Below, in pieces: positions 53,266 through 62,838 of a stretch of DNA of 64,000 nt (its first letter is position 1; each line of letters opens with the position of its first letter). The position numbers and the translations under genes were made by a program. Below the pieces are notes generated by a model, which saw only the letters and a list, made by a program, of their open reading frames with translations, was not told where the DNA came from and ran no database searches. The stretch is from contig NZ_LT984798.1 of assembly GCF_900243745.1 (NCBI RefSeq), positions 1,110,501-1,174,500 of the forward strand. Reading direction: 5' to 3'. This stretch comes from Desulfovibrio sp. G11 (GTDB taxonomy: Bacteria > Desulfobacterota > Desulfovibrionia > Desulfovibrionales > Desulfovibrionaceae).

Positions 53266-54219
53266 ATGTCGCAGAACAGCATGCTCAACGTCAACAACAA
53301 TGAACTCGAAATCATTGAATTTCTTATAGACGAAAAGCAGCCGGACGGCAGCGCCTACAGCGGGCATTATGGCATCAACGTAGCCAAGGTGCTCGAGATC
53401 ATCCGCCTGCCCAACATCACCAGCGTACCCAGCAAGTGCGACCCCTCGGTGCTCGGCACATTCAACCTGCGAGGCAAGGTGCTGCCCATTCTCAACCTTG
53501 CCACATGGCTCGGCAAGGAAATGGTCACCGAAAACAACGCCAAGGTCATTGTAACCGAATTCAGCGGCGTGCAGGCAGCCTTTCTGGTTTCGGCCGTAAC
53601 GAGCATTCACCGCATGACCTGGGACCGCATCGAGCCGCCGAACCAGTACGTGCAGAACTACTCGCGTGACAGCATTACCGGGGTGCTGCGCATTCAGGGC
53701 CGTGTGCTCTTTATCCTGGATATGGAAAAAATCCTTGCCAGCCTGGACAGCACCCTGGACATGTCACAGATCAAGGTAGACACCACACCCGTGGAAGGTG
53801 CGGGCCAGTTTCACCTGCTTGTGGCCGACGACTCCAACTCGTTGCGGCACATCATCAAATCCTCACTGCAAAAGTCCGGTTTTCGCGTCACGGCCGTAGC
53901 CAGCGGGCGCGAGGCCTGGGAATACCTGCAGACAGCCCGCAACGAGGCGCAGGCACAGGGCAAGGAACTTACCGACATGGTCCATCTGGTCATTTCGGAT
54001 ATTGAAATGCCCGAAATGGACGGGCACATGCTGACGGCCCAGATACGCGATACCCCCGGCCTCAATACCTTGCCGGTGATCCTTTTTTCCTCGCTCATCA
54101 CTGATGCCCTGTACGCCAAAGGGGTCAAGGTCGGGGCCGACAAACAGGTGTCCAAACCAGACCTGCCCGGTCTGAGCAAGATCATACGCGAGCTTATTGC
54201 CGAAAAGCTGAACAAATAA
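53266..54219 (+). CDS. cheV: CheV chemotaxis adaptor/response regulator
   Basis: 317 residues from ATG 53266 (ATG 53257 is also possible). The CheW-like domain covers about residues 1-165 (ELEIIEFLID, FNLRGKVLPILNLATWLG). The receiver domain covers about 178-315, with phospho-acceptor Asp in ISDIEMPEMDG and the Lys in QVSKPD. It couples chemoreceptors to CheA and adapts by phosphorylation. No other che gene adjoins. 290 bases upstream hold no visible gene. Confidence 0.94.
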   Translation: MSQNSMLNVNNNELEIIEFLIDEKQPDGSAYSGHYGINVAKVLEIIRLPNITSVPSKCDPSVLGTFNLRGKVLPILNLATWLGKEMVTENNAKVIVTEFSGVQAAFLVSAVTSIHRMTWDRIEPPNQYVQNYSRDSITGVLRIQGRVLFILDMEKILASLDSTLDMSQIKVDTTPVEGAGQFHLLVADDSNSLRHIIKSSLQKSGFRVTAVASGREAWEYLQTARNEAQAQGKELTDMVHLVISDIEMPEMDGHMLTAQIRDTPGLNTLPVILFSSLITDALYAKGVKVGADKQVSKPDLPGLSKIIRELIAEKLNK

Positions 54220-54380
54220 GCCTGCACACCGGTGCAGGAAGCGCTGCAGCCAGAAGCAGCAACCCACAGGCAGGTCCGTGTAGGTCCGGCAGCTCTGCGT
54301 AGACATCGCGGCCGTATTCTTTTCACGACACTACGCCGGACAAGCCAACGCAACGAGCACAGCCCGTCGCCATGAAGTGT

Positions 54381-54692
54381 CTACAGGCCGCTCCGCACAC
54401 CGTCCGTACTCACCTGCACACAGTACCTCGTTATATACTCATCGGCAGTAGCACACACGATGTAGCTAGCCATGTCATACCCGTACAGATGCCGCTGATG
54501 CCCCATCCCTGCCGGGCCACGGCGTCCATCATTTTTCTGTAGGCGGTCTCGTGACTTTCAAAATTGCCCCTGTGATACAGTCGGGCATAAAGCCCCGCCG
54601 GACGCAGGCGCAGGCTCTCCGCCCCTGTTTCACGCGAGACGCCGCAAAAGAAATAATCCGCGGTATAAAGCCGGGCCGCAGAAAGATGTACT
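54381..54692 (-). pseudogene. Decayed MerR/GyrI-like effector-binding domain
   Basis: Read leftwards, about 55 codons (ADYFFCGVSRE... RPAGLYARLYHRG... AYRKMMDAVARQGW) resemble the C-terminal effector domain of BmrR-type MerR regulators. Near 54488 the frame shifts; the continuation in another phase (YGYDMASYIVCATADEYITRY) ends at TAG 54381-54383. The DNA-binding N-terminus is missing. It may once have controlled the adjacent RND pump (inference). Confidence 0.6.
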
Positions 54693-54754
54693 TATGCCCG
54701 CCATAGCGGTTTGAGCATGTGGATACATCAATGATTTCGTGAACAGGGGCCGTA

Positions 54755-55229
54755 CCCCAAAAATCTACCTGCAGGCAAAGAATTTCGCGCCAGCTCGACA
54801 GGTTTTCACCGCTACCACGTGCGTAACAACGTAGGCGAAATGATGCCCATTTTCAGCTTTCTTGATGTGGTTGCGCGGGGTTAACAATGACATCTATTTT
54901 CAGATCGCGGTCTTGACTATTGTGGGCCTGTCAGCCAAGAATTCCATTCTTATTGTGGAATTCGCCCGCGCGCAGCATCAGGCCGGGAAAAACCTGATGG
55001 CCGCGGCCACAGAGGCCGCCCGGTTGAGGCTGAGACCCATCATATCATGACCTCCCTGTGTTTTATTCTTGGTGTCATTCCCCTGGCCCTGAGCAGCGGG
55101 GCCGGCTCCGGAGCGCAAAACGCCCTGGGAACCGTAGTGATGGCAGGTATGCTGACGGCAACAATGCTGGGCATATACCTCACACCACTCTTCTTTGTGC
55201 TCGTTGTCAAAATGCTGCGCAAAGAATAG
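54755..55229 (+). pseudogene. RND (AcrB-like) efflux pump remnant
   Basis: Fragments match the C-terminal part of AcrB-type pumps: KIYLQAKNF, then [16 protein letters not shown] in another phase, an internal deletion, [21 protein letters not shown], and a frameshift near 55045 after RLRPI, followed by [20 protein letters not shown] to the stop at 55229. At least two shifts and one deletion are visible and most of the gene is absent. Confidence 0.85.
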
Positions 55230-55320
55230 ATGGGCAGCAAAACATGAAAGAATACCGCTGAAATTGCGACAGCGGACAACATTCGGCAACATTGGCGCAA
55301 CAAAGATTTTCAATTATTTT

Positions 55321-56892
55321 ATGAACAAGGACAATCTCAATACAGGCAACGGGCAGCCCACGGATACTTCCGGCAAGCCCGGCCCGTCCAGGGCTGCCCG
55401 CCGGCGCATACTGCTGGCCGTTATGGTGGCATGGCTGCCCATAGCCACGGACATGACCATCCTTCACATCGCCGTCCCCTCCCTGACCCTCGCCCTGAAG
55501 GCCACGGGAACGGAGATACTCTGGATCATAGACATTTACCCCCTGATCGTGGCCAGCCTGCTGGTTCCTATGGGTACACGGAGCGACAGCGTCGGGCCAC
55601 GCAAGCTCCTGCTAGCCGGGCTGGTCATCTTTATGGCCGCATCGCTGGCAGCGGCTTTCGCGCCCACGGCCAGAGCACTCATCGCAGCCAGAGCCTGTCT
55701 GGCCCTGGGTGCGTCAATGATCGTACCCAGCGTGCTCGCCATCATACGGATCACCTTTGACGACTGGAAGGAACGGGCAATGGCCCTGGGCATCTGGGGC
55801 ACTGTAAGTACCGTGAGCGCGGCCATGGGGCCTCTGGTGGGCGGCCTGCTGCTTGAACATTTCTGGTGGGGTTCAGTCTTTCTTATCAATGTGCCGCTTA
55901 TCCTGATCATTCTGCCCCTGGCCGCCGCGATCCTGCCCAGGCCCCGTCCCGGCCCCCGAAAGCCGTGGCCCATCGGGCAGGCCCTGACACTGGCTGCGGG
56001 CCTTATGTCCACGGTATACGCGGTCAAAACGATCTTCAGGCAGGACAGTTCCCTTCTCCTTTGCGGTATTGCGCTGCTGTGCGGCATTGGTCTGATGGCG
56101 CTCTTCATCCGAAAACAGATGACAGCGCGCACCCCCATGCTGGATCTCGACCTGTTCAGGCTGCCCGCCATTCGCGTGGGCCTGGTGGCCGCTCTTGTGG
56201 TTTCTGGCGCTCTTGCAGGCGTGGAACTGACCATTGCCCAGGAATTGCAGTTCGTTCTCGGCCGCACGCCGCTACAGGCGGGCATATTCATGCTGCCCAT
56301 CATGGCCGCCTCTGCCGTGGGCGGGCCTCTCGCAGGCAGGCTGGTCGTCATGGCTGGCCTGCGAAACGTGTTCACGGTATCCCTGCTGGCGGCCGGAGGC
56401 AGCCTTGCCGGGCTGGGCCTTGCCAGCTTTCATGATGCGGGCTGGCTTGTGGCAGCCTATATGGTAGTGCTGGGCCTGTCGCTCAGCATCGGCCTGACTG
56501 CATCCTCCATAGCCATCATGGGCAGCGTGCCGCCGGAAAAAGGTGGCGCGGCCGGGTCCATCGAAGCTCTGGGCTACGATCTGGGCGCGGGATTGGGCAT
56601 CACAGCCTTTGGCGTATTACTGGCGGCCAATTACAGCGCTGCCTTGCGGCTGCCCGAAAACCTGCGCCAGCATCTGCCGCGCAGCGCCCTGGACTCCATC
56701 AGCGACACAATGGTGGCAGCGGAGCTTACCGGCGGCGAAAAGGGACAGGCCATTGTCGAGGCAGGGCAGGCGGCTTTTACCGCCGCGCACAGTACGGTGC
56801 TGCTGTCAGCGGCACTGCTGGTCTGCCTGCTGGCTCTGTGGGTTTTCAGCAGTCTGCGGCGCTATCGCGGTGAAGAGCAACGCCGGGGCTGA
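55321..56892 (+). CDS. MFS efflux transporter, DHA2 (EmrB/QacA) family
   Basis: 523 residues from ATG 55321 with no strong ribosome site visible. About 14 membrane helices, the DHA2 count. Typical motifs: TDMTILHIAVPSL in TM1, WIIDIYPL in TM2, and the motif-C-like GPLVGGLLLEHFWW. It likely expels drugs or toxic organics by proton antiport; substrates unknown. It follows the decayed MerR/RND genes, so the locus may have exchanged one pump for another. Confidence 0.9.
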   Translation: MNKDNLNTGNGQPTDTSGKPGPSRAARRRILLAVMVAWLPIATDMTILHIAVPSLTLALKATGTEILWIIDIYPLIVASLLVPMGTRSDSVGPRKLLLAGLVIFMAASLAAAFAPTARALIAARACLALGASMIVPSVLAIIRITFDDWKERAMALGIWGTVSTVSAAMGPLVGGLLLEHFWWGSVFLINVPLILIILPLAAAILPRPRPGPRKPWPIGQALTLAAGLMSTVYAVKTIFRQDSSLLLCGIALLCGIGLMALFIRKQMTARTPMLDLDLFRLPAIRVGLVAALVVSGALAGVELTIAQELQFVLGRTPLQAGIFMLPIMAASAVGGPLAGRLVVMAGLRNVFTVSLLAAGGSLAGLGLASFHDAGWLVAAYMVVLGLSLSIGLTASSIAIMGSVPPEKGGAAGSIEALGYDLGAGLGITAFGVLLAANYSAALRLPENLRQHLPRSALDSISDTMVAAELTGGEKGQAIVEAGQAAFTAAHSTVLLSAALLVCLLALWVFSSLRRYRGEEQRRG

Positions 56893-57013
56893 TACCAGCC
56901 CCGCGTATTGCGGGGCTGGATTTTGTCCGGCGTTTCGCCACATGTCACGCTTCTGACGCGCCCGATACATAACAGGCTGTTCTTTTTGGCAACCATTTTG
57001 CAAGTTTCCCGGT

Positions 57014-57805
57014 ATGGACGTGTTCGGATATAATCAGGCCGAGGTTTTAAGCCTCATATTGACCATGATGCGGGTAAGTATCGTCATGTTCATGCTGCCT
57101 GTTTTTTCCACAAACAACATCCCCATTCAGGTCAAAGCCGCCGTCACCCTTGTATTCACACTGGGTGTATGGCCGCATCTGGCCCTGCCGGGCAGTTCCA
57201 TGCCCGCGCACCCCTTTGATCTGGTGCTCATGGTTCTGGGCGAAGCCGTGCTGGGCCTTGTGCTGGGCATGGCCGTCAATTTTCTGTTCATGGGCATTCA
57301 GGCCGGGGGAGAACTGCTGGGCTTTCAGATGGGCTTTACCATGATCAACTTTGCAGACCCGCTTACCGGAAACCAGACCGGCATCACGGCGTTTTTTCTC
57401 TGGATGGTGTCGCTGCTGACCTTTCTTTCCCTGGACGGGCATCTGTACATGATCAAGGGCTTTGCGGCATCGTTCAAGATCGTGCCGCCGGGGGCGCTGT
57501 TCATAGGGTCCAACATCCTGTGGCAGATACTGCATCTGGCCGCACAGATGTTTGTGCTGGCCCTGCAAATTGCGGCTCCCGTCATGGTGGCGCTTTTTAT
57601 GGTTGAGGTGGCGCTGGGCCTTGTGGCCCGCACATCACCCCAGATACATATTATGGAGTTCGGCTTTCCGGCCAAGATCGGCGTAGGATTTTTCTTTGTG
57701 GGCCTGCTGCTCGTCATCATGGCCGACCATGTGGAAACATTCATTCTGGGGCTGGACGGCCTGTTCACCAACCTGCTGCGCTCCATGAGCACACTGTATC
57801 AGTAG
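57014..57805 (+). CDS. fliR: FliR flagellar export protein
   Basis: 263 residues, about six membrane helices. FliR features: N-terminal LTMMRVSIVMFMLPVF, central GFQMGFTMINFADP and C-terminal VGLLLVIMADHVETFI. It forms part of the flagellar type III export gate with FliP, FliQ, FlhA and FlhB. The usual neighbour flhB is absent; a divergent-direction gltX follows instead. ATG 57014 has GG only as ribosome site. Confidence 0.93.
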   Translation: MDVFGYNQAEVLSLILTMMRVSIVMFMLPVFSTNNIPIQVKAAVTLVFTLGVWPHLALPGSSMPAHPFDLVLMVLGEAVLGLVLGMAVNFLFMGIQAGGELLGFQMGFTMINFADPLTGNQTGITAFFLWMVSLLTFLSLDGHLYMIKGFAASFKIVPPGALFIGSNILWQILHLAAQMFVLALQIAAPVMVALFMVEVALGLVARTSPQIHIMEFGFPAKIGVGFFFVGLLLVIMADHVETFILGLDGLFTNLLRSMSTLYQ

Positions 57806-58001
57806 GATTGGCATCACCCGGACGGGATCGGCATGCCCTGCTCCCCGATGCGCCGACGTCTGGGACCTGCGCGCGCCATGCAGCCTCAAAGATTGGTCCC
57901 GACTGCTCCGCACCGCATGGGGGCTGTTCACGCCGGTTCAAGGCATTCTCAAAACAGTGCTGGTCCGAAGCGTCAGAGCAATGTAAAAGTTAAATTGCTC
58001 T

Positions 58002-58030
58002 AAAAAAAGGACGCCCTGATGTGGACGTCC
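58002..58030 (-). terminator. gltX terminator
   Basis: Read leftwards: GGACGTCCACATCAGGGCGTCC followed by TTTTTTT. It lies 37 bases past the gltX stop. Confidence 0.75.
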
Positions 58031-58066
58031 TCTCTTGCTCCGGCGCAATACAGTCTGAATGGATGC

Positions 58067-59458
58067 CTACCCCGCAGCTTTCTCCAGGCGGGCCAGGGTT
58101 TCATCCCTGCCCAGAAAGGCCATGATCTCGTTCAGGTGCGAGCCGCCCATAAAGCCCATAAGGGCAGTACGCAAAGGCGGGGCCACCTCCTTGAACTTGA
58201 GGCCGTTGTCCGCCACATAGGCGTTAAGGGCAGCCTCAAGGTTTTCGGCCGTAAAGGGATCACAGGCGGCAAATACGGCAGCCAGGGCAGTCAGATGAGC
58301 CTTGCCTGCTTCCGCCAGGTGTTTGGCGGCGTCCTTTTCGGCGTATTCAAGCTCCGCCGCAGGAACAAGCAGGGGGCGGAAGCTTTCGGCCAGGGCCTTG
58401 AGGTTGTTGGCGCGTTCACGGAACATGGCGCACAACGGTTCCAGGCGTTCCTGCGGCAGGTTGCCAAGGCCCGCCTGCTCCACAAAGGGCGCAGTAAGCG
58501 CGGCCAGCTCCGCCAGGGGCATTTCGCGCATAAAGTGGGCATTGCACCATTCGAGCTTGGTCGGGTCAAAGGCTGCAGCCGCGGGATTGAGGTTGGTGCC
58601 GTCGAAGTATTCCACCAGTTCTTCCGGGGTGAACAGCTCCTGATTGCCGTGGGACCAGCCCAGACGCACAAGGTAGTTCACAAGGGCCTGCGGCAGCAGG
58701 CCATCCTGCTGGTATTCGATAACGGCGCGCGCGCCGTGGCGCTTTGAAAGCTTCTGGCGGTCAGGACCAAGAATCATCGGTACATGGCCGAAGCGCGGCA
58801 CGGACAGGCCCAGAGCCTCATAAATAAGAATCTGGCGCGGCGTATTGGATACATGATCATCGCCACGGATGACGTGGGTTATGCCCATGTCATGATCGTC
58901 CACCACCACGGCCATATTATACGTGGGCATGCCGTCAGCGCGGCGGATGACCATGTCGTCCAGTTCGCCCACATCCACGGCAATCTTGCCCTTGACCAGG
59001 TCGTCAAAAACAACCTTGCCCGACAGCGGCGCCTTGAGGCGCACGCAATGCCCTTCGCCCGGTCCCAGGTCACGGTTGCGGCAACAGCCGTTATAGCGCG
59101 GCTTGAGTCCCTTCGCGCGGGCTTCTTCACGCATGGCCTCCACTGTCTCGGGGGTGCAGGAGCACCAGTAGGCGTGGCCGTTTTCCAGCAGTTTATCCAC
59201 ATAGGCGTTGTAGATGTCGGTACGCTGCGTCTGATAGGTCAGCTCACCGTCCCAGTCCAGCCCGAGCCAGCGCATGGAAGCCAGGATGGAGTCGGTATAC
59301 TCCTGCTTTGAGCGCAAAAGATCGGTGTCTTCTATGCGCAGATGAAAGCGGCCGTTGAAGTGACGGGCCAGAAGCCAGCAGAAAATGGCCGTGCGCGCAC
59401 CGCCTATATGCAGGTGTCCCGTGGGGCTTGGGGCGAATCGTGTAACCACTTGCGTCAT
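58067..59458 (-). CDS. gltX: Glutamyl-tRNA synthetase
   Basis: 463 residues from ATG 59458 with AAGGATGACAAC upstream; open frame beyond that is not family-like. HIGH-type motif PSPTGHLHIGG at residues 10-20 and KMSKS-type KLSKRHG near residue 240. Cys/His residues CSCTPE and CCRNRD around residue 100-135 may bind zinc. It charges tRNA-Glu (possibly also tRNA-Gln, if GatCAB is present). Full length. Confidence 0.97.
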   Translation of the reverse strand: MTQVVTRFAPSPTGHLHIGGARTAIFCWLLARHFNGRFHLRIEDTDLLRSKQEYTDSILASMRWLGLDWDGELTYQTQRTDIYNAYVDKLLENGHAYWCSCTPETVEAMREEARAKGLKPRYNGCCRNRDLGPGEGHCVRLKAPLSGKVVFDDLVKGKIAVDVGELDDMVIRRADGMPTYNMAVVVDDHDMGITHVIRGDDHVSNTPRQILIYEALGLSVPRFGHVPMILGPDRQKLSKRHGARAVIEYQQDGLLPQALVNYLVRLGWSHGNQELFTPEELVEYFDGTNLNPAAAAFDPTKLEWCNAHFMREMPLAELAALTAPFVEQAGLGNLPQERLEPLCAMFRERANNLKALAESFRPLLVPAAELEYAEKDAAKHLAEAGKAHLTALAAVFAACDPFTAENLEAALNAYVADNGLKFKEVAPPLRTALMGFMGGSHLNEIMAFLGRDETLARLEKAAG

Positions 59459-59693
59459 GTTGTCATCCTTGGAGCAGATTGGTTTTAACTTTCTACGAAA
59501 GAAATTTTTTTGCCGTGCCGGTTCCGACGCTGCGTCGCGCGGGCTGCCTGAGCCTGTGCGGCTTTGCACTCGCTGCCGGGGCGCGCCGGAAATACGGGCG
59601 CATACAGGGCGGGCGCGTGCAGGCCAGGTACATGCCGTCCGGCTACAACGGCAGACACACAGCGGCGCAGGGGCGGCAGGCGCCGCACAGACA

Positions 59694-61835
59694 TCACCCG
59701 AGCCTCACCTCGCAGGGGCAGGCAAGGCGCTTGAGCGTGAGCGTGAGTTCGCGCACATCGACCGGCTTGGTCAGGTGGGCGTTCATGCCAGCCTGAAGGC
59801 TGCGCTCCGCATCTCCCCGCATGGCATAGGCCGTCATGGCAACAATGGGAACCGTAGACGCTTCGGGCCGGCTGTCGGCCCTGATCTCGCGCGTGGCGGT
59901 GTAGCCGTCCATTACGGGCATCTGCACGTCCATAAGGATAAGGTCTATATCCCCGGCGTGCGCCCGCCACGCCTCAAGCGCTTCCTGCCCATTGCTCACG
60001 GCCGTGCACTGCACGCCCATGCCGCTTAACAGCACTTCCATAATCTCGCGGTTTATATCACCGTCTTCAGCCATGAGCACCCGCAGCCCCCGCAGGCAGC
60101 CGGGCTGCTCTTCCGGTCCCGCCCCTGCCATGTCAGGAGCAAAAACATCATCACGGCCCACGCCGAAAGGCAGCTCCACCCGGAATACGCTGCCTTTGCC
60201 CGGCGCGCTTTGCACATGTATCCGGCCGCCCATCAGCTCTACCAGACGACGGCACAGGGCAAGACCAAGGCCGGTGCCGCCGAAGCGGCGCGTGATGGAC
60301 GTGTCTGCCTGGGAAAACGGCGTAAAAATGCGTTCCTGCTCTTCCTCGCTCATGCCGATGCCTTCATCGCTCACCAGGCATGCGAGGGTAACGCTATTGC
60401 CCTCGCGGTGCAAAAGCTGCAGATCCACGCGCACCAAGCCGCGCTCTGAAAACTTGATGGCATTGCCACCCAGATTCAGCAGTATCTGCCGCAGGCGCAG
60501 AGCGTCGCCCACCAGCGTCTGGGGAATATCGGGATCGATATGACTTTCAAGAACACAGTTCTTGTGCTGGGTGCGCGGGCGCAACAGGGCAAGCACCGCC
60601 TCCATCTCATTGACAGGCTGAAACGGCAGGGCCTCCAGATCCATATGATTGGCTTCTATCTTGGAAAAATCCAGAAGATCATTGATAATATCCAGCAAGG
60701 ATTCGCAGGTGGAATGGATCTTTTCCACATAGTCCCGCTGCTGCGGACTGAGATCTGTATTGAGCACCAGATGGGCCATGCCCATAATACCGTTCATGGG
60801 CGTACGTATTTCGTGGCTCATGTTGGCAAGAAAGATGCTTTTGGCCGCATTGGCCGCCTCGGCGCTTTCCTTGGCCTCGCGCAGCATGCATTCATGCTGG
60901 CGCTGCTTCGTCACATCGTGCACATACCCGGTGATGCGGGGTTCGTCCTGTGTGCCCACCACTTCGTAGGCCACCACAAACCAGCACAGGCCGCGCCAAG
61001 GGTGGCTCACGCGCAGTTCCACATGCTCCTGGAAGCCCAGGGTCCAGCCTTCGGCCCGGCAGAGATTGCGCCAGCGATGGCGGTCTTCGGGCAGGATGCA
61101 TTTTTCCACGGCCACGAGCCGTTCCGCGGCGTCCGCGCTTTCACGCAGGCCAAACTGCTCGTAAAAAACCTCGTTGCACGAAAATTCCGGCCTGCCGTTT
61201 TTACGGCCCAGTTCGAACACGCCGAGCCAACCCAGGCGGCACGCCAGCGAAAGTCGTGAAAGGCTCTCGCGCAGGGCATTATGCGCCGCGTGCAGCTCGC
61301 TGATATCCTGATGGAAACCGGTAATACGCAATACCGGATCATCGGCAGAAGACACGCGCCGGCCCCCGCAGCGCACGTGCATTGCCCCCATGCCGGGATG
61401 GCAGTAGGCGTAGCGGATTTCACGCATGGAGGCATCATCTTTAAACGCCGCCAGGCTGTCCCGGATGAGGGGCAGGTCGCGGCTGTCCACATGGCGAAGC
61501 CAGAACGCCGCACACGCTTCGGGGTCCAGCCCCTCAGGCACACCCAACAAACGGCGCATGGCCTCATTGGTGAACATGGCGGTCCTTTCCGTGCGCGTGT
61601 CATATGAAATGGCCCACAGCCCAACACTGGCCGCCGCCATCGCCTCGCGTCCCCAGGAAAGTTCTTCGTCAAAAATTCGCCGCGCCTCTAACAATATACT
61701 GCCTCCAGAGCTGGCGTGCAGGCTAGCGCTTTTATGCCCGCAAGACAATGCCGTTCTGTAAAGGCCGGATGTCTCCAGCCTGTGTTGCGCAACATGCCGG
61801 CATGAAGACAAAACCGCATTGATTTTGTCGCGCAT
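59694..61835 (-). CDS. Hybrid sensor histidine kinase with PAS domains
   Basis: 713 residues from ATG 61835. Two PAS/PAC-like domains (about residues 60-190 and 195-310), HisKA with phospho-His in [12 protein letters not shown] (near residue 345), HATPase ([26 protein letters not shown]) and a C-terminal receiver ([13 protein letters not shown], Asp near residue 635). No membrane helix is clear, so it is probably cytoplasmic. No partner regulator adjoins. Confidence 0.93.
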   Translation of the reverse strand: MRDKINAVLSSCRHVAQHRLETSGLYRTALSCGHKSASLHASSGGSILLEARRIFDEELSWGREAMAAASVGLWAISYDTRTERTAMFTNEAMRRLLGVPEGLDPEACAAFWLRHVDSRDLPLIRDSLAAFKDDASMREIRYAYCHPGMGAMHVRCGGRRVSSADDPVLRITGFHQDISELHAAHNALRESLSRLSLACRLGWLGVFELGRKNGRPEFSCNEVFYEQFGLRESADAAERLVAVEKCILPEDRHRWRNLCRAEGWTLGFQEHVELRVSHPWRGLCWFVVAYEVVGTQDEPRITGYVHDVTKQRQHECMLREAKESAEAANAAKSIFLANMSHEIRTPMNGIMGMAHLVLNTDLSPQQRDYVEKIHSTCESLLDIINDLLDFSKIEANHMDLEALPFQPVNEMEAVLALLRPRTQHKNCVLESHIDPDIPQTLVGDALRLRQILLNLGGNAIKFSERGLVRVDLQLLHREGNSVTLACLVSDEGIGMSEEEQERIFTPFSQADTSITRRFGGTGLGLALCRRLVELMGGRIHVQSAPGKGSVFRVELPFGVGRDDVFAPDMAGAGPEEQPGCLRGLRVLMAEDGDINREIMEVLLSGMGVQCTAVSNGQEALEAWRAHAGDIDLILMDVQMPVMDGYTATREIRADSRPEASTVPIVAMTAYAMRGDAERSLQAGMNAHLTKPVDVRELTLTLKRLACPCEVRLG

Positions 61836-61940
61836 TTGCCACCCGGCGCGCTTGCGTGCCGCATGGCGGAATGGTAATTTTGGCAGTCATCAGACACATT
61901 ATAGAGCGATGCCTCACGCGGCCGCAAACAAGGAATACGC

Positions 61941-62723
61941 ATGAACAACGCCACGGTTGTCATCAAATATGGCGGACACGCCATGGACAAGCCCGACCTG
62001 TGCACAGCTTTTGCTACAGACCTCGCCCAGCTTTCGGCCCAGAGTATGGGCTTTGTCGTCGTACACGGCGGCGGACCGCAGATTTCCGCCCTGCTGCAAC
62101 GCCTGAGTATTGAAAGCCGCTTTGAAAACGGCCTGCGCGTTACCGACCAACCCACTATGGAAGCGGTAGAAATGGTGCTGTGCGGCCAGGTAAACAAGGC
62201 CGTGGTGGCCTCTCTGGCCGCGCACGGCGTGCGCAGCGCCGGAATTTCGGGCCGGGACGGCAACCTTTTGCGCGCCGCCATAAAAAACCCCGCACTGGGC
62301 CTTGTAGGCGAAGTGGAAGCTGTGGACCCGGCCCTGCCCCGTTGCCTGCTTGAAGCGGGCTTTGTACCCGTAGTCGCCCCGGTGGCCGGAGGTGCAGACG
62401 GGCAGGCACTGAACATCAATGCCGACACTGCCGCCGGAGCGCTGGCCGGGGCGCTGGCCGCAGACTACTTCGTGCTTATTTCCGACGTGCCGGGCGTACT
62501 GGATGCCGAGGGCAGGCTCATACCCGCCCTGACGCGCAAAGAGATAGAAAAACTGTGCGCTGAAGGCGTTATCACGGGCGGCATGATCCCCAAGGTGGAA
62601 TCCTGCCTGCACGCCCTGGACTCGGGCTGCCGCCGCGCGCTCATCCTGGACGGGCGGGCGCCTTCAAGCCTGCGCCGCTATCTGCTGGATGACGCCCCCC
62701 TGGGAACCGTGGTCATCGGCTGA
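61941..62723 (+). CDS. argB: Acetylglutamate kinase
   Basis: 260 residues. N-terminal VIKYGGHAM (ATP site), VVVHGGGPQIS, LRVTDQPTMEAVEMVL and ALNINADTAAGALA are all ArgB signatures. It phosphorylates N-acetylglutamate in arginine synthesis. ATG 61941; AAGGAA lies about 6 bases upstream. No other arg gene adjoins. It is shorter than arginine-inhibited ArgB enzymes with the N-terminal helix, so feedback inhibition is less likely (inference). Confidence 0.95.
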   Translation: MNNATVVIKYGGHAMDKPDLCTAFATDLAQLSAQSMGFVVVHGGGPQISALLQRLSIESRFENGLRVTDQPTMEAVEMVLCGQVNKAVVASLAAHGVRSAGISGRDGNLLRAAIKNPALGLVGEVEAVDPALPRCLLEAGFVPVVAPVAGGADGQALNINADTAAGALAGALAADYFVLISDVPGVLDAEGRLIPALTRKEIEKLCAEGVITGGMIPKVESCLHALDSGCRRALILDGRAPSSLRRYLLDDAPLGTVVIG

Positions 62724-62725
62724 TC

Positions 62726-62748
62726 CGTGCCGCGCCTGGCGCGGCACG
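62726..62748 (+). terminator. Hairpin after argB
   Basis: CGTGCCGCGCC-T-GGCGCGGCACG, an 11-bp perfect stem 3 bases past the stop. No T-run. A second GC hairpin (about 62785-62805) follows and could serve the convergent EAL gene. Confidence 0.55.
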
Positions 62749-62838
62749 CCTGAAACAGAAGCCCTTGGGCGGTCTTTTGCCATCCGCGCCGCTTGCGGCG
62801 CGGATATTCTTTTGCATGGCCTGCCCGCGGCTGCGCCC

